Below are positions 35,070-44,820 of a stretch of DNA of 64,000 bases, in pieces; the stretch's first letter is position 1, and each line of letters opens with the position of its first letter. The translations under genes and the position numbers were made by a program. The notes below the pieces were generated by a model. It worked only from the letters and a program-made list of their open reading frames with translations. It did not search any database and was not told the DNA's origin. This DNA comes from Methylophaga sulfidovorans. Its GTDB lineage: Bacteria; Pseudomonadota; Gammaproteobacteria; Nitrosococcales; Methylophagaceae. Where the stretch lies: the NCBI RefSeq assembly GCF_900114205.1, contig NZ_FOSH01000013.1:22212-86211 (forward strand). Reading direction: 5' to 3'.

Positions 35070-35497
35070 ATTAGGCTCGCTAGATTGCTTGAATGTCTGA
35101 AGAATGAAAGGACGCTATTGTACAAGAACTCACTTGGTTCATCATGGCTGTATTTATCCGTAAATTTTAAAGGGGTATTTATTACCTGAATAATAATGCT
35201 GTATTCAGACTGAAAAAATGGAAAATAGTTAATATTTAAAAAAAACAGGGTAAAAACCTCCCAAAGCGGCTAAGCAGGGATTCATTTTTTATAAATGGTT
35301 TAATCTTCGTAATTTTAGGATTTTTTCCTATATTTACTCAATACGATGCGTAGTAAATTTACCTTACCTTATGTGAATTTTTGTGAAGATGCTCGCAGAG
35401 TTTACCCAGAACATGTGACTAGCAATCTTACTGCAAACCATCAATAAACATAAGGTATGCACCGTTTGGCAACTTATGTAGTAAGGGGAGCAGGCAA
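35070..35497. other. AT-rich intergenic region
   Basis: No gene that I can support. It contains A/T runs (around 35240) and ends with AAGGGGAG at the sigma-factor start. A 33-codon frame (35346-35447) has no ribosome-binding site. Confidence 0.6.
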
Positions 35498-36046
35498 TTG
35501 AGTAATATAGCTCTATATCATGAATCAGAAGTCAATATTCTGGGTAATCTCAATGCAAAACGAGATTCAATCGTCACCGATCTTTATCGTGCACACAATA
35601 GCTGGTTATTAGGCTGGTTACGTAAGAAACTTGGTTGCAGTTTCGATGCAGCTGATTTAATGCAAGATACCTTTTCTAAAATTCTGCAAAAAGACGATCT
35701 ATCGGGTATCAAAGAACCCCGAGCCTATCTCACCACGGTAGCCCATGGCTTAATGGTTAATCATGTCCGTCGTCGAGATATTGAAAGAGCCTATCTCGAT
35801 GCCTTAGAAAATATGCCTGAAGTCGACGTACCTTCCCCTGAATCAGTCAATATTATGGTGGAGACCTTAGCCAAAATAGATGAAATGCTCGATGGCTTAC
35901 CTGCTCGGGTTCGTAGCGCCTTTCTATGGTGTCAGCTCGAAGGACTTTCACACGCAGAAATTGCATCGAGATTATCAGTTTCAGTCAGCTCAGTTAGACA
36001 GTACATTGCTAAGGCATTGCTACATTGTTTAAACATGAATAGTTAA
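35498..36046 (+). CDS. ECF RNA polymerase sigma factor (FecI-like)
   Basis: A 182-residue sigma factor starting at a TTG preceded by AAGGGGAGC. Region 2 (LYRAHNSWLLGWLRKKLGCSFDAADLMQDTFSKIL and REPRAYLTTVAHGLMVNHVRRR) and region 4 (LPARVRSAFLWCQLEGLSHAEIASRLSVSVSSVRQYIAKA) are complete and match the FecI group that serves TonB-dependent metal uptake. A fecR-like anti-sigma gene follows 11 bases later but is truncated, and the TonB receptor usually found next is missing, so its signalling partner may be gone. Whether the sigma factor is now constitutively free cannot be told. Confidence 0.9.
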   Translation: MSNIALYHESEVNILGNLNAKRDSIVTDLYRAHNSWLLGWLRKKLGCSFDAADLMQDTFSKILQKDDLSGIKEPRAYLTTVAHGLMVNHVRRRDIERAYLDALENMPEVDVPSPESVNIMVETLAKIDEMLDGLPARVRSAFLWCQLEGLSHAEIASRLSVSVSSVRQYIAKALLHCLNMNS

Positions 36047-36057
36047 AACTTTTTTTC

Positions 36058-36684
36058 ATGGCCCGTTCTAATAAAGATGCTATCTATGAAGCGACCAACT
36101 GGTTTGTTGAGCTGACTTCTGGTGAAACCACAGATGCAGACCGGAAAGAATGGCAAAGATGGCTAAATGCCTCCTCAGAAAACAGGCACGCATGGGAACA
36201 AGTTGAAGCTATCACCAACTGTTTTATGGGGCTGGATTCAAAAACCAGTATCACCGTATTAAATCGTCCGATTGATACCAAAGACATCAAATCACAGGAA
36301 CGTCGCCAAGTCATTAAAACCCTCAGTCTCATGCTGGCTGCTGGATCGGCAGGGTGGTATGGCTATAAACAAAAGCCCTGGTATCTATTAATGTCAGATT
36401 ATTCAACGGCAGTAGGTGAAATTAAACGTCTCACCTTAGCCGATGGCAGTCTACTTGTTTTAAATACTGACACCAAGGTAGCTATTGATTTTAGTGACCA
36501 AGCTAGAACAATCAGGTTACTGCAGGGTGAAATCTACATTGAAACGGCACAGGAGCAAGACCGGAATTATCGTCCTTTCAATGTAATTACTGATCACGGT
36601 ACTGTCACCGCATTAGGCACTAAATTTAGCACTCGACTTAAGTCTAAACACAGCTCTGTCCAAGCCCAAACCAGAGAAACCTAA
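36058..36684 (+). pseudogene. Truncated FecR-like anti-sigma factor
   Basis: The frame encodes 208 residues: N-terminal DUF4880 region (YEATNWFVELTSGETTDADRKEWQRWLNASSENRHAWE), a membrane helix (about 87-103, TLSLMLAAGSAGWYGY) and the beginning of the FecR periplasmic domain (DYSTAVGEIKRLTLADGSLLVLNTDTKVAIDF, then DHGTVTALGTKFSTRL). Normal FecR continues for about another 110 residues. Here it stops at a frame change after about residue 195, and the remaining residues KHSSVQAQTRET are the out-of-frame reading of a TonB linker. A deletion between fecR and a tonB gene is the simplest explanation. Confidence 0.85.
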
Positions 36685-37213
36685 AAAGGTTGAGAAGCCA
36701 AAGCAAGAGAAACTCGTGGTGAAACCTAAGGTTGCTGAGAAGGTTGAAGTGGTTGAAACTCCGACTGAAGTAGTAGACGCTCCCAGCGCCGAGGTGTCAG
36801 AAAACCCATCGACAAGTTCTGCGGAAAGCAGTGAGACAGCATCCAATACCAATGCCACAGGTTCAGGCACCAATCCTGATGAAAAAAATCAGGGTGGTAC
36901 CGCTGAAGTGGATCGCAATATGGCATGGAAAGGCTATGGACAACTGCTTTATGCGATGGTCTCTAAAAATAAAAACTATCCGCAACTAGCGATTCGCCGT
37001 CACCTTGAAGGGACTGTGATGGTGAGTGTGCGTTTTGAAAAAGGCCGGATGGTTGGCATTAGTGTGGTCGGTCAGGGAAGTGGCCATACAGTATTAGATA
37101 GAGCAGCGCATGAAATGGTGGAAAAGGCCGTAAACGCCTTGCCTGTGCGTGGTAACTTATCAGGTAAATCCTTCAGCGTTGTTGTCCCTGTTAACTTTCG
37201 TTTAACAGATTAA
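36641..37213 (+). pseudogene. tonB: 3' remnant of a tonB gene
   Basis: In the frame offset by one from fecR, an open reading runs from about 36617 and from 36650 on reads as a TonB: Pro/Lys/Glu-rich linker (LSKPKPEKPKKVEKPK...VVKPKVAEKVEVVETP), then an acidic Ser/Thr spacer, then the complete C-terminal domain (YGQLLYAMVSKNKNYPQLAIRRHLEGTVMVSVRF, with the YP motif, and GSGHTVLDRAAHEMVEKA). The N-terminal membrane helix that contacts ExbB/ExbD is missing. A GTG at 36716 could start a soluble piece, but that piece could not energise receptors. It joins fecR directly, so it is a deletion chimera. Confidence 0.85.
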
Positions 37214-37342
37214 AGCACTTGCTAAAACTGACACCCTAAAATTAGACGGTTTTTATCATGGCTATAGTGATGTATAGCGCCATTGAAGATATGATAAAGT
37301 GTGTCACACCTGTTATGGAAACCCAGCGTTACAGAATCTCTG

Positions 37343-37372
37343 AATCAACATGACCATTGAGGGTCGTTGATT
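37343..37372 (+). promoter_or_regulatory. Stem-loop in the icd upstream region
   Basis: AATCAAC (37343-37349) pairs with GTTGATT (37366-37372), and TGACC with GGGTC inside, around a short loop, 122 bp before the icd start. It could be a terminator of the preceding transcript or a leader structure. The rest of the 281-bp gap shows nothing clear. Confidence 0.35.
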
Positions 37373-37485
37373 AACGCAATAGTCGAAATTATTCATATTT
37401 CATACTACCTATTGTCACCAGCCTGACGCGGGTTATGCGAGCACTTTTGATAGTGATCTTGCAATTCAAAATCATGTATTTTTAA

Positions 37486-39714
<2,229 letters not shown>

Positions 39715-39730
39715 GTCAGGTTCTTCAATA

Positions 39731-39760
39731 AAAAAAAGCCCCAGTTTTGGGGCTTTTTTT
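39731..39760 (+). terminator. Rho-independent terminator of icd
   Basis: AGCCCCA (39737-39743), loop GTTT, TGGGGCT (39748-39754), flanked by an A run and followed by seven Ts. Confidence 0.95.
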
Positions 39761-39821
39761 GTTTTATAGAATAGATGACCTCGTCATTCCAGCGTAGGCT
39801 GCAATCGAATCTGGGCTTAAT

Positions 39822-39947
39822 TGGAACCGTCATTCCAGCGCAGGCTGGAGTCCAGTCCGGGCCATGAAAAAATAAGCCGTTTTAGTTTCAAAAAACAGCT
39901 ATTGTTCGAAGGCCCGAACTGGATGCCAGAAGAGCTCTGGCATGACG
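39822..39947. repeat. Dispersed repeat, copy B (with partial copy just upstream)
   Basis: Full copy with terminal imperfect palindromes: left CGTCATTCCAGCGCAGGCTG followed by GAGTCCAGTCCGGGCC, centre AAAAAATAAGCCGTTTTAGT, right GGCCCGAACTGGATGCCAGA and CTCTGGCATGACG. A partial left-end copy lies at 39781-39815 and another degenerate fragment near 39988-40020, so this gap of about 450 bp is a repeat cluster. Confidence 0.85.
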
Positions 39948-40023
39948 CTGAAGTCGCGGATCTATGACTATTCAAAACAGGTGACCCTGTCATTACAACA
40001 GATGCTGGAATCCATTCCGAGTT

Positions 40024-40150
40024 TAATAGGAACCGTCATTCCAGCGCAGGCTGGAATCTAGTCCGCGCTATAAAAAAATAAACTGTTTTAAACGTCAAAA
40101 AGCAGCTATTGTTTGAAGGCCCGAACTGGATGCAGCATCCCTGCATGGCA
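40024..40150. repeat. Dispersed repeat, copy C
   Basis: Matches copy B over most of its length (left CCGTCATTCCAGCGCAGGCT, centre AAAAAAATAAACTGTTTTAA, right GAAGGCCCGAACTGGATGC), but the right terminal palindrome is shortened (GCATCCCTGCATGGCAG). The rest of the icd-to-40173 gap holds no gene. Confidence 0.82.
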
Positions 40151-40172
40151 GTAATTTTGCCGCTTGAGGTTA

Positions 40173-40580
40173 TTAATAACGGCGATAATAATAGTGATGG
40201 TTGTCGTATTGATGTTTTCTGTGATCGTGCTCTATGGCTCTGCGATATTGTCGATATGCACGTGCTTGTTGCTCACGGTATCTGGCCTCTATACGTGCCA
40301 TTTTTTGTTTGTATTTCCAGTACTTTTTATTGTAGTGCTTATCATGATGATAATGGTGGGAGTTATCATGGTACCGGTTTGACGTGACCTTGGTGTTTAC
40401 AGCATAACCCAAGGCACCGCCGAGCGCCGCGCCCACAATAGCGCCATTTTTACCACCTACCTGGTGACCGACGACCGCTCCTATAGTGCCGCCGATGACG
40501 GCTTTGACGGCATTGTTATCTGCCATGGCTGTTCCTGACATCAGTGTTAATGTCAGCAGTAAAACTATTAAGCTCTTCAT
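40173..40580 (-). CDS. Exported glycine-zipper protein with His/Tyr-rich tail
   Basis: A 135-residue protein. The ATG at 40578-40580 has a textbook AGGAGG seven bases upstream and starts a signal peptide (MKSLIVLLLTLTLMSGTAMA-DN). The mature part opens with a glycine-zipper hairpin (AVIGGTIGAVVGHQVGGKNG, then GAALGGALGYAVN), the pattern of outer-membrane-associated Rick_17kDa/SlyB-like proteins, and ends with a His/Tyr/Arg-rich stretch (NRYHDNSHHYHHDKHYNKKY and a C-terminal HHYYYRRY). Metal or nucleic-acid binding by the tail is possible but unproven. Monocistronic. Confidence 0.8.
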   Translation of the reverse strand: MKSLIVLLLTLTLMSGTAMADNNAVKAVIGGTIGAVVGHQVGGKNGAIVGAALGGALGYAVNTKVTSNRYHDNSHHYHHDKHYNKKYWKYKQKMARIEARYREQQARAYRQYRRAIEHDHRKHQYDNHHYYYRRY

Positions 40581-40733
40581 ATCTACCTCCTGATTATTGG
40601 TATTCACTTTGGTAAATAAAGTGAAAAAAGCCAGATATCAGTATTGTTGTTTAACAACGTTGTATTACTGTGATGTCAGGATGAGTTATAACAATCAGGA
40701 AGTTAAGCCATGGTTAACAAATGTAAATTTCTA

Positions 40734-41332
40734 TTAACTCATATTGTGAAGGAAGTGGCTGTCGATTTGTTGTTGGATAGTAAACCATTCTTGCTCAAGG
40801 TGTTTTTCACCCATAACGCTGCCTTGAATAACAAAAAATTTCAGCGAGCTGATGCCGATGGTTTCAAATATTGTTTTAGATAATTTTGTAAAAAATCTGG
40901 TTGATTGCCATCAAGCAAGCCGCCTGCTGATATAGCGATATAAACGGGGCGATCAGCCAGCGTTCCTATTTTTCCTTCCGATGTGGCGGTAAAAGTTTTT
41001 CCTATTCTGACCACATGATCTACCCAGGCTTTCAGGCAGGAAGGAATGGTAAAGTTATGCATCGGCGTTGCGATGATAAGGACATCAGCTGATCGTAACT
41101 GCTCAATAAGCGTGTCGGATAAAACCAGACTGGCAGACATTGCATCATCATTATGACGAGACCGCAGACTTTCGGCATAATCTGTATCAATATGTGGCAA
41201 GTCATAGGCATTTAAGATTTGCACATTGGTTTCAGCGTGATAAGTCTTCTGATACGTTTGTAAAATCATATCTGCCAGTTGATTGCTGATGGATAATTCT
41301 CTATTGCTGGCTCTGATAAGTAAGATATTCAT
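40734..41332 (-). pseudogene. FMN-dependent NAD(P)H azoreductase-like gene, single-base frameshift
   Basis: The intact part (163 codons as read, to 40841) is a flavodoxin-like oxidoreductase: MNILLIRASNRELSISNQLA, ADVLIIATPMHNFTIPSCLKAWVDHV, and AISAGGLLDGNQPDFLQNYLK. Then the frame is lost and a stop follows. Reading on with one extra A in the AAAA run (plus-strand Ts at 40874-40877) restores NYLKTIFETIGISSLKFF, VIQGSVMGE and a C-terminus ending at 40734, giving 199 residues, the normal azoreductase length. Thus either a one-base deletion has inactivated the gene, or it is a sequencing/homopolymer error. It overlaps the GNAT gene upstream by 4 bp (ATGA). Confidence 0.85.
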
Positions 41333-41763
41333 ACAAGTTGGCTCAGTCTGTTTCTAAAACGTATGGCTTGCGTCAGTAGACCCTGCCGAAAATAAAATTT
41401 CTGGGCGAGGGCCATGGATAAACCGGTATCTAAAACAAATTCATCACATTCATGATGTTTGGCTATTTCCATTACTGCCCGTAATAAACGTGCACCGTAG
41501 CCAGCAGATCGTTGGGATTCACTGATGACTAAGTCATCGACATAAAGATACCGGCCATAAAGCAGGTTTTCTTGTATTCGGTATCCTGCCAAGCCAATGA
41601 TGTCGTCTGCTTCTATCATGGCTAATAAGACATAGTTCTGCAGCTGCTGACGTTGTATTTGTTCAATAAACTGTTTTTCATCAAGTAAGTGTGGTCTTAA
41701 CTGTTTCATGACTGGATAGGCCATGTGAAAGTCATGTTTATCTGTTAATGGCTTTATCTGCAT
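41329..41763 (-). CDS. GNAT-family N-acetyltransferase
   Basis: A 144-residue acetyltransferase starting MQIKPLTDKHDFHMAYPVMK; the ATG at 41761-41763 is used because the longer frame overlaps the upstream gene. Acetyl-CoA binding is seen in YVDDLVISESQRSAGYGARLLRAV (the RxxGxG/A loop) and the C-terminal ALAQKFYFRQGL strand-helix. Middle gene of a three-gene minus-strand operon (AhpD-like, GNAT, azoreductase-like), 2 bp after the first and overlapping the last by 4 bp. Substrate unknown; a small amine or drug is likely. Confidence 0.87.
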   Translation of the reverse strand: MQIKPLTDKHDFHMAYPVMKQLRPHLLDEKQFIEQIQRQQLQNYVLLAMIEADDIIGLAGYRIQENLLYGRYLYVDDLVISESQRSAGYGARLLRAVMEIAKHHECDEFVLDTGLSMALAQKFYFRQGLLTQAIRFRNRLSQLV

Positions 41764-41765
41764 AA

Positions 41766-42245
41766 CTAATTTAATCCAGCTTTGTTTAGGCCATAAATGA
41801 CATCTGCAGAACCCGGTTCTACTTGAAACGCTACGCCTAAGCGATTCCAACCATTAATTAAAATAATGAGAAAGCTGAGATCTGATATCTCTTTGTCGGG
41901 AAGCACCTCCTGGACTTGTTGATAGATTTGGTCAGAGACACCTTTTGCAGCAAGATGAGTGAGTGTTTCAGTCCATAATAAGGCGGCTTTTTCGCGTTCA
42001 CTGAATAATGGTGATTCATGCCAAATAGCAATGTGATGAAGTCTTAACTCTCGCTCACCTGTTATTTTGGCTTGTTTAATATGCATATCCAGACAAAAGG
42101 CACAGCCATTGAGTTGTGATGCTCTGATAGTAACAATGTCATTGAATTCTTTTGCTGTTTTATTCTTTTTTAGAAACAAATTGAAATTCATATATTTAGA
42201 ATATAAATCAGCTGATAATTCAGGATAGTTCAGTCGTTGTGACAT
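41766..42245 (-). CDS. AhpD-like carboxymuconolactone decarboxylase family protein
   Basis: A 159-residue protein starting MSQRLNYPELSADLYSKYMN (ATG at 42243-42245, AGAGAG upstream). The peroxidase-type motif is NGCAFCLDMHIKQA, a CxxC followed by His as in AhpD-like alkylhydroperoxidases. It is the first gene of an operon with GNAT and azoreductase-like genes, all divergent from a MocR-type regulator. This set (AhpD-like, acetyltransferase, flavin reductase under MocR control) suggests response to reactive or toxic organic compounds, inferred from context. Confidence 0.9.
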   Translation of the reverse strand: MSQRLNYPELSADLYSKYMNFNLFLKKNKTAKEFNDIVTIRASQLNGCAFCLDMHIKQAKITGERELRLHHIAIWHESPLFSEREKAALLWTETLTHLAAKGVSDQIYQQVQEVLPDKEISDLSFLIILINGWNRLGVAFQVEPGSADVIYGLNKAGLN

Positions 42246-42380
42246 AAGGTTTCTCTCTGTTGTAAAGTGCAGAGAAATAATCGCAATATATGGCGTTGGC
42301 ATACAGAGCCATATTTGACGTTTTAACCTAGGCCATAAATCAGCAACTTTATCAGAGCGTAAGTATCAAGCCGATAACAA

Positions 42381-43811
42381 ATGACTCAACAAGCAAAACC
42401 ACTACTAACTCTCGACAAGATAACGTCTGAACCCATTCATCTTCAGATATCTCAACGTCTTAAACAAGCTATTGCCGATGGTAAGTTAGAACATGGCGAA
42501 CGCTTGCCATCGACGCGAGTGTTAGCCAGTCAGCTGAATGTCGCCAGAGGGACAGTGGAAAATGCTTACGCTTTGTTAATGGGAGAAGGCTTACTTATTA
42601 CAAAGGGACAGGCGGGCACGTTTATCAATGTTTCTTTTAATAACTCAGCTAAGACAAAACCCGCTCGAGCAAAGCAAACGAAATTTATTAATAACTCTAA
42701 AAGAGCGGTTACAAAACAAGAAAACACTTTTTTGTTTCAGCCAGGCTGTCCGGCATATGATGCTTTTCCCAGAAAGACCTGGGCAAGGTTGGTGTCATCT
42801 CAGGTCAGACAGCAGTCATACAAAGAGTTATCGCATTCTGATGCAATGGGGTATTTACCACTCCGGCAAGCTTTAGCCAACTATCTGCGTTTGTCACGTG
42901 GCGTCAACTGTGAAGCAGAACAAATCATTATCACGGCAGGCTATCAAGGTGCTTTAGATTTACTGATAAAAAGTTTGTCACTGGCTGGACATGATGTCTG
43001 TATGGAAGATCCGGGATACTTGTTTGCCTCCAGGTTATTACGTGCTTCTGGTGTCAATATTATTCCAGTGCCTGTTGATAATGATGGGCTGGATATCAAT
43101 AAAGCCAGGCTGTTAACAGAGAATCCTAATCTAATTATTGTGACGCCATCTCACCAAAGTCCGCTTGGCATGTCTCTATCACCAGAGAGGCGGGTCGGGT
43201 TATTAGAGTGGGCTAAACAAAGCGGTTCGTGGATTTTGGAAGATGATTATGATGGTGAATTTCGTTATTCAGGCTATCCATTACCGGCATTAAAAAGCCT
43301 GGATGATGCCGAGCAAGTCATTTATGCCGGTAGTTTTAGTAAAACGTTATTTCCTGCCCTTAGACTGGGGTATATGGTGTTACCTACACCATTGGTTGAG
43401 ATTGCCGAAAAATATGCATCACTGTCTTATCAATCTTTACCACTGCTATCACAGCAAGTTGTGACAGCCTTTATGGCAGAAGGGCATTTTGCTATGCATT
43501 TAAAGAAAATGCGTGAGTTATATGCTGAGCGATGTGAGCTGACAGCCAATGCACTGACTACTATCTTAGGTGATTATCTGCAGGTCAGTACTTATAAAAA
43601 TGGTATGCATTTTGTGACTGATGTGCATACTCAGCAAAATGATAAACAGATTGCAGAGCAATTCAATGCCCGGGGATTTGCTATCCAGGCCTTATCAAAC
43701 TGGACGACTGAAGTGATATACAACGGTCTTATCATTGGTTTTACCAATGTCAGTAATAAAACCGTAGCAGAGCAAACGGCAGTAAAGTTAAGGCAATGTT
43801 TTACTCGCTAA
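42381..43811 (+). CDS. MocR/PdxR-family regulator (GntR HTH plus aminotransferase domain)
   Basis: A 476-residue transcription factor: GntR winged HTH (residues 10-80, PIHLQISQRLKQAIADGKLEHGERLPSTR and LNVARGTVENAYALL), a linker, and a fold-type-I aminotransferase-like domain binding PLP through the Lys in YAGSFSKTLFPALRLGY, with EDDYDGEFRYSG and TPSHQSPLGMSL. It is divergent from the AhpD-like operon with 135 bp between them, the usual arrangement for MocR regulators and their targets. The PLP-dependent effector is unknown. Confidence 0.95.
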   Translation: MTQQAKPLLTLDKITSEPIHLQISQRLKQAIADGKLEHGERLPSTRVLASQLNVARGTVENAYALLMGEGLLITKGQAGTFINVSFNNSAKTKPARAKQTKFINNSKRAVTKQENTFLFQPGCPAYDAFPRKTWARLVSSQVRQQSYKELSHSDAMGYLPLRQALANYLRLSRGVNCEAEQIIITAGYQGALDLLIKSLSLAGHDVCMEDPGYLFASRLLRASGVNIIPVPVDNDGLDINKARLLTENPNLIIVTPSHQSPLGMSLSPERRVGLLEWAKQSGSWILEDDYDGEFRYSGYPLPALKSLDDAEQVIYAGSFSKTLFPALRLGYMVLPTPLVEIAEKYASLSYQSLPLLSQQVVTAFMAEGHFAMHLKKMRELYAERCELTANALTTILGDYLQVSTYKNGMHFVTDVHTQQNDKQIAEQFNARGFAIQALSNWTTEVIYNGLIIGFTNVSNKTVAEQTAVKLRQCFTR

Positions 43812-43842
43812 AAAGCTGTTGTATCAAAACTATTGCTAACAC

Positions 43843-44727
43843 TTAATCCACAATATTCTTTTGTAGCAGATCGGTGACTATTTCAGGGACAAATGTGCGT
43901 TTAATAGTGATGGCATAAAAGTGTTCATAGACATTAGGTAATATTTGGTATTCGGACAAATTACCACTGGATATTTCATCTTTAACGACGACGGCGGGTA
44001 GGGCAGTGATGGCGCCTGTATCACGAACCAGAAGTCTTAACATCGCCATATCATCCGCTTCAGCAATAATATCGGGCTCATAACCAAGCGTTGCACAATA
44101 GGCATCAAAAGCCGAACGAATTTCGGTGATTTTGGTGGGCAGAACCCATTTCAGTTTTTCATAACCTTGTGGAAAGGTTTTTTGGGGATTTTGTTGTGCT
44201 GGTCCGATAATCGATACCGATTGTCTCGATACCAACTGACTCTGCCATATCGCATCATCATTTTGTTGACTGACAGAACGATTAGTCAGTACCAGATCCA
44301 GTTCATGACTGGTGAGGCCGTTTAATAAATTGGTCATACCACGGGTGGTCAGCGTGAAACTGACATTAGGCTGTTGTAGTAACGGGCTGATGAAGCTTTC
44401 CGTGAAGTTTCTGGATAAGGTTGTCAACACACCAATATTAATGTGTTTTTGGGTGGCAGTGCCGCCTTTATTAATAAATGACTGTAGTTCTTCACCTGTC
44501 GTAAAAATTTCATCGGCATAAGTCAGCACTTTTTTGCCTATATCGGTTAATAACAATTGTCTGCCGGCACGTTCAAACAATCTGACGTCCATTGTGGTTT
44601 CCAGCTGTTTGATTTGTTGTGACAGTGCGGACTGTGAGACATGGCATTCTTCAGCCGTTTTAGTGATACTGCCAGACAGGGCTACACGCCAGAAGTAATA
44701 GAGATGATGATAGTTGATTTTTGCCAT
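43843..44727 (-). CDS. LysR-family regulator divergent from dabBA
   Basis: A 294-residue LysR-type regulator of the NhaR-like subgroup: INYHHLYYFWRVALSGSITKTAEECHVSQSALSQQIKQLE (HTH, residues 4-43) and a C-terminal substrate-binding-like domain. It lies back to back with the dabBA genes, 93 bp away. LysR-type genes are linked to DAB loci in other bacteria (Halothiobacillus is the studied case), so control of inorganic-carbon uptake, possibly by CO2 availability, is the expected role. Its own operator is not certain. Confidence 0.92.
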   Translation of the reverse strand: MAKINYHHLYYFWRVALSGSITKTAEECHVSQSALSQQIKQLETTMDVRLFERAGRQLLLTDIGKKVLTYADEIFTTGEELQSFINKGGTATQKHINIGVLTTLSRNFTESFISPLLQQPNVSFTLTTRGMTNLLNGLTSHELDLVLTNRSVSQQNDDAIWQSQLVSRQSVSIIGPAQQNPQKTFPQGYEKLKWVLPTKITEIRSAFDAYCATLGYEPDIIAEADDMAMLRLLVRDTGAITALPAVVVKDEISSGNLSEYQILPNVYEHFYAITIKRTFVPEIVTDLLQKNIVD

Positions 44728-44745
44728 GGTTAAGTAAAACTTATC

Positions 44746-44761
44746 TATTTGTTAATAAATA
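44746..44761. promoter_or_regulatory. Candidate LysR-type palindrome in the lysR-dabB gap
   Basis: TATTT (44746-44750), GTTAAT, AAATA (44757-44761): an interrupted dyad in a very AT-rich divergent promoter region, about 60 bp before dabB. It fits the loose T-N11-A LysR pattern, but AT-richness makes chance likely. Confidence 0.3.
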
Positions 44762-44820
44762 TCTATTTTATTTATATTAAAGCATTTGCCATACTTTCAC
44801 CATCTTAAGGAGGAATGTGT

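Noticed and set aside
35346..35447. 33-codon frame MRSKFTLPYVNFCEDARRVY... before the sigma gene
   Set aside because: No ribosome-binding site and too short to judge; likely chance.
36716..37213. Functional tonB starting at GTG 36716
   Set aside because: It would lack the membrane helix needed for ExbBD coupling; the linker clearly continues upstream into the fecR junction.
39781..40150. Possible CRISPR array because of repeated blocks
   Set aside because: Repeats are ~125 bp, imperfect, palindromic and irregularly spaced; no uniform short repeats or spacers and no cas genes.
40109..40387. Plus-strand frames opposite the glycine-zipper gene
   Set aside because: Antisense shadows of the His/Tyr-rich tail; the minus-strand gene has a perfect Shine-Dalgarno sequence and signal peptide.
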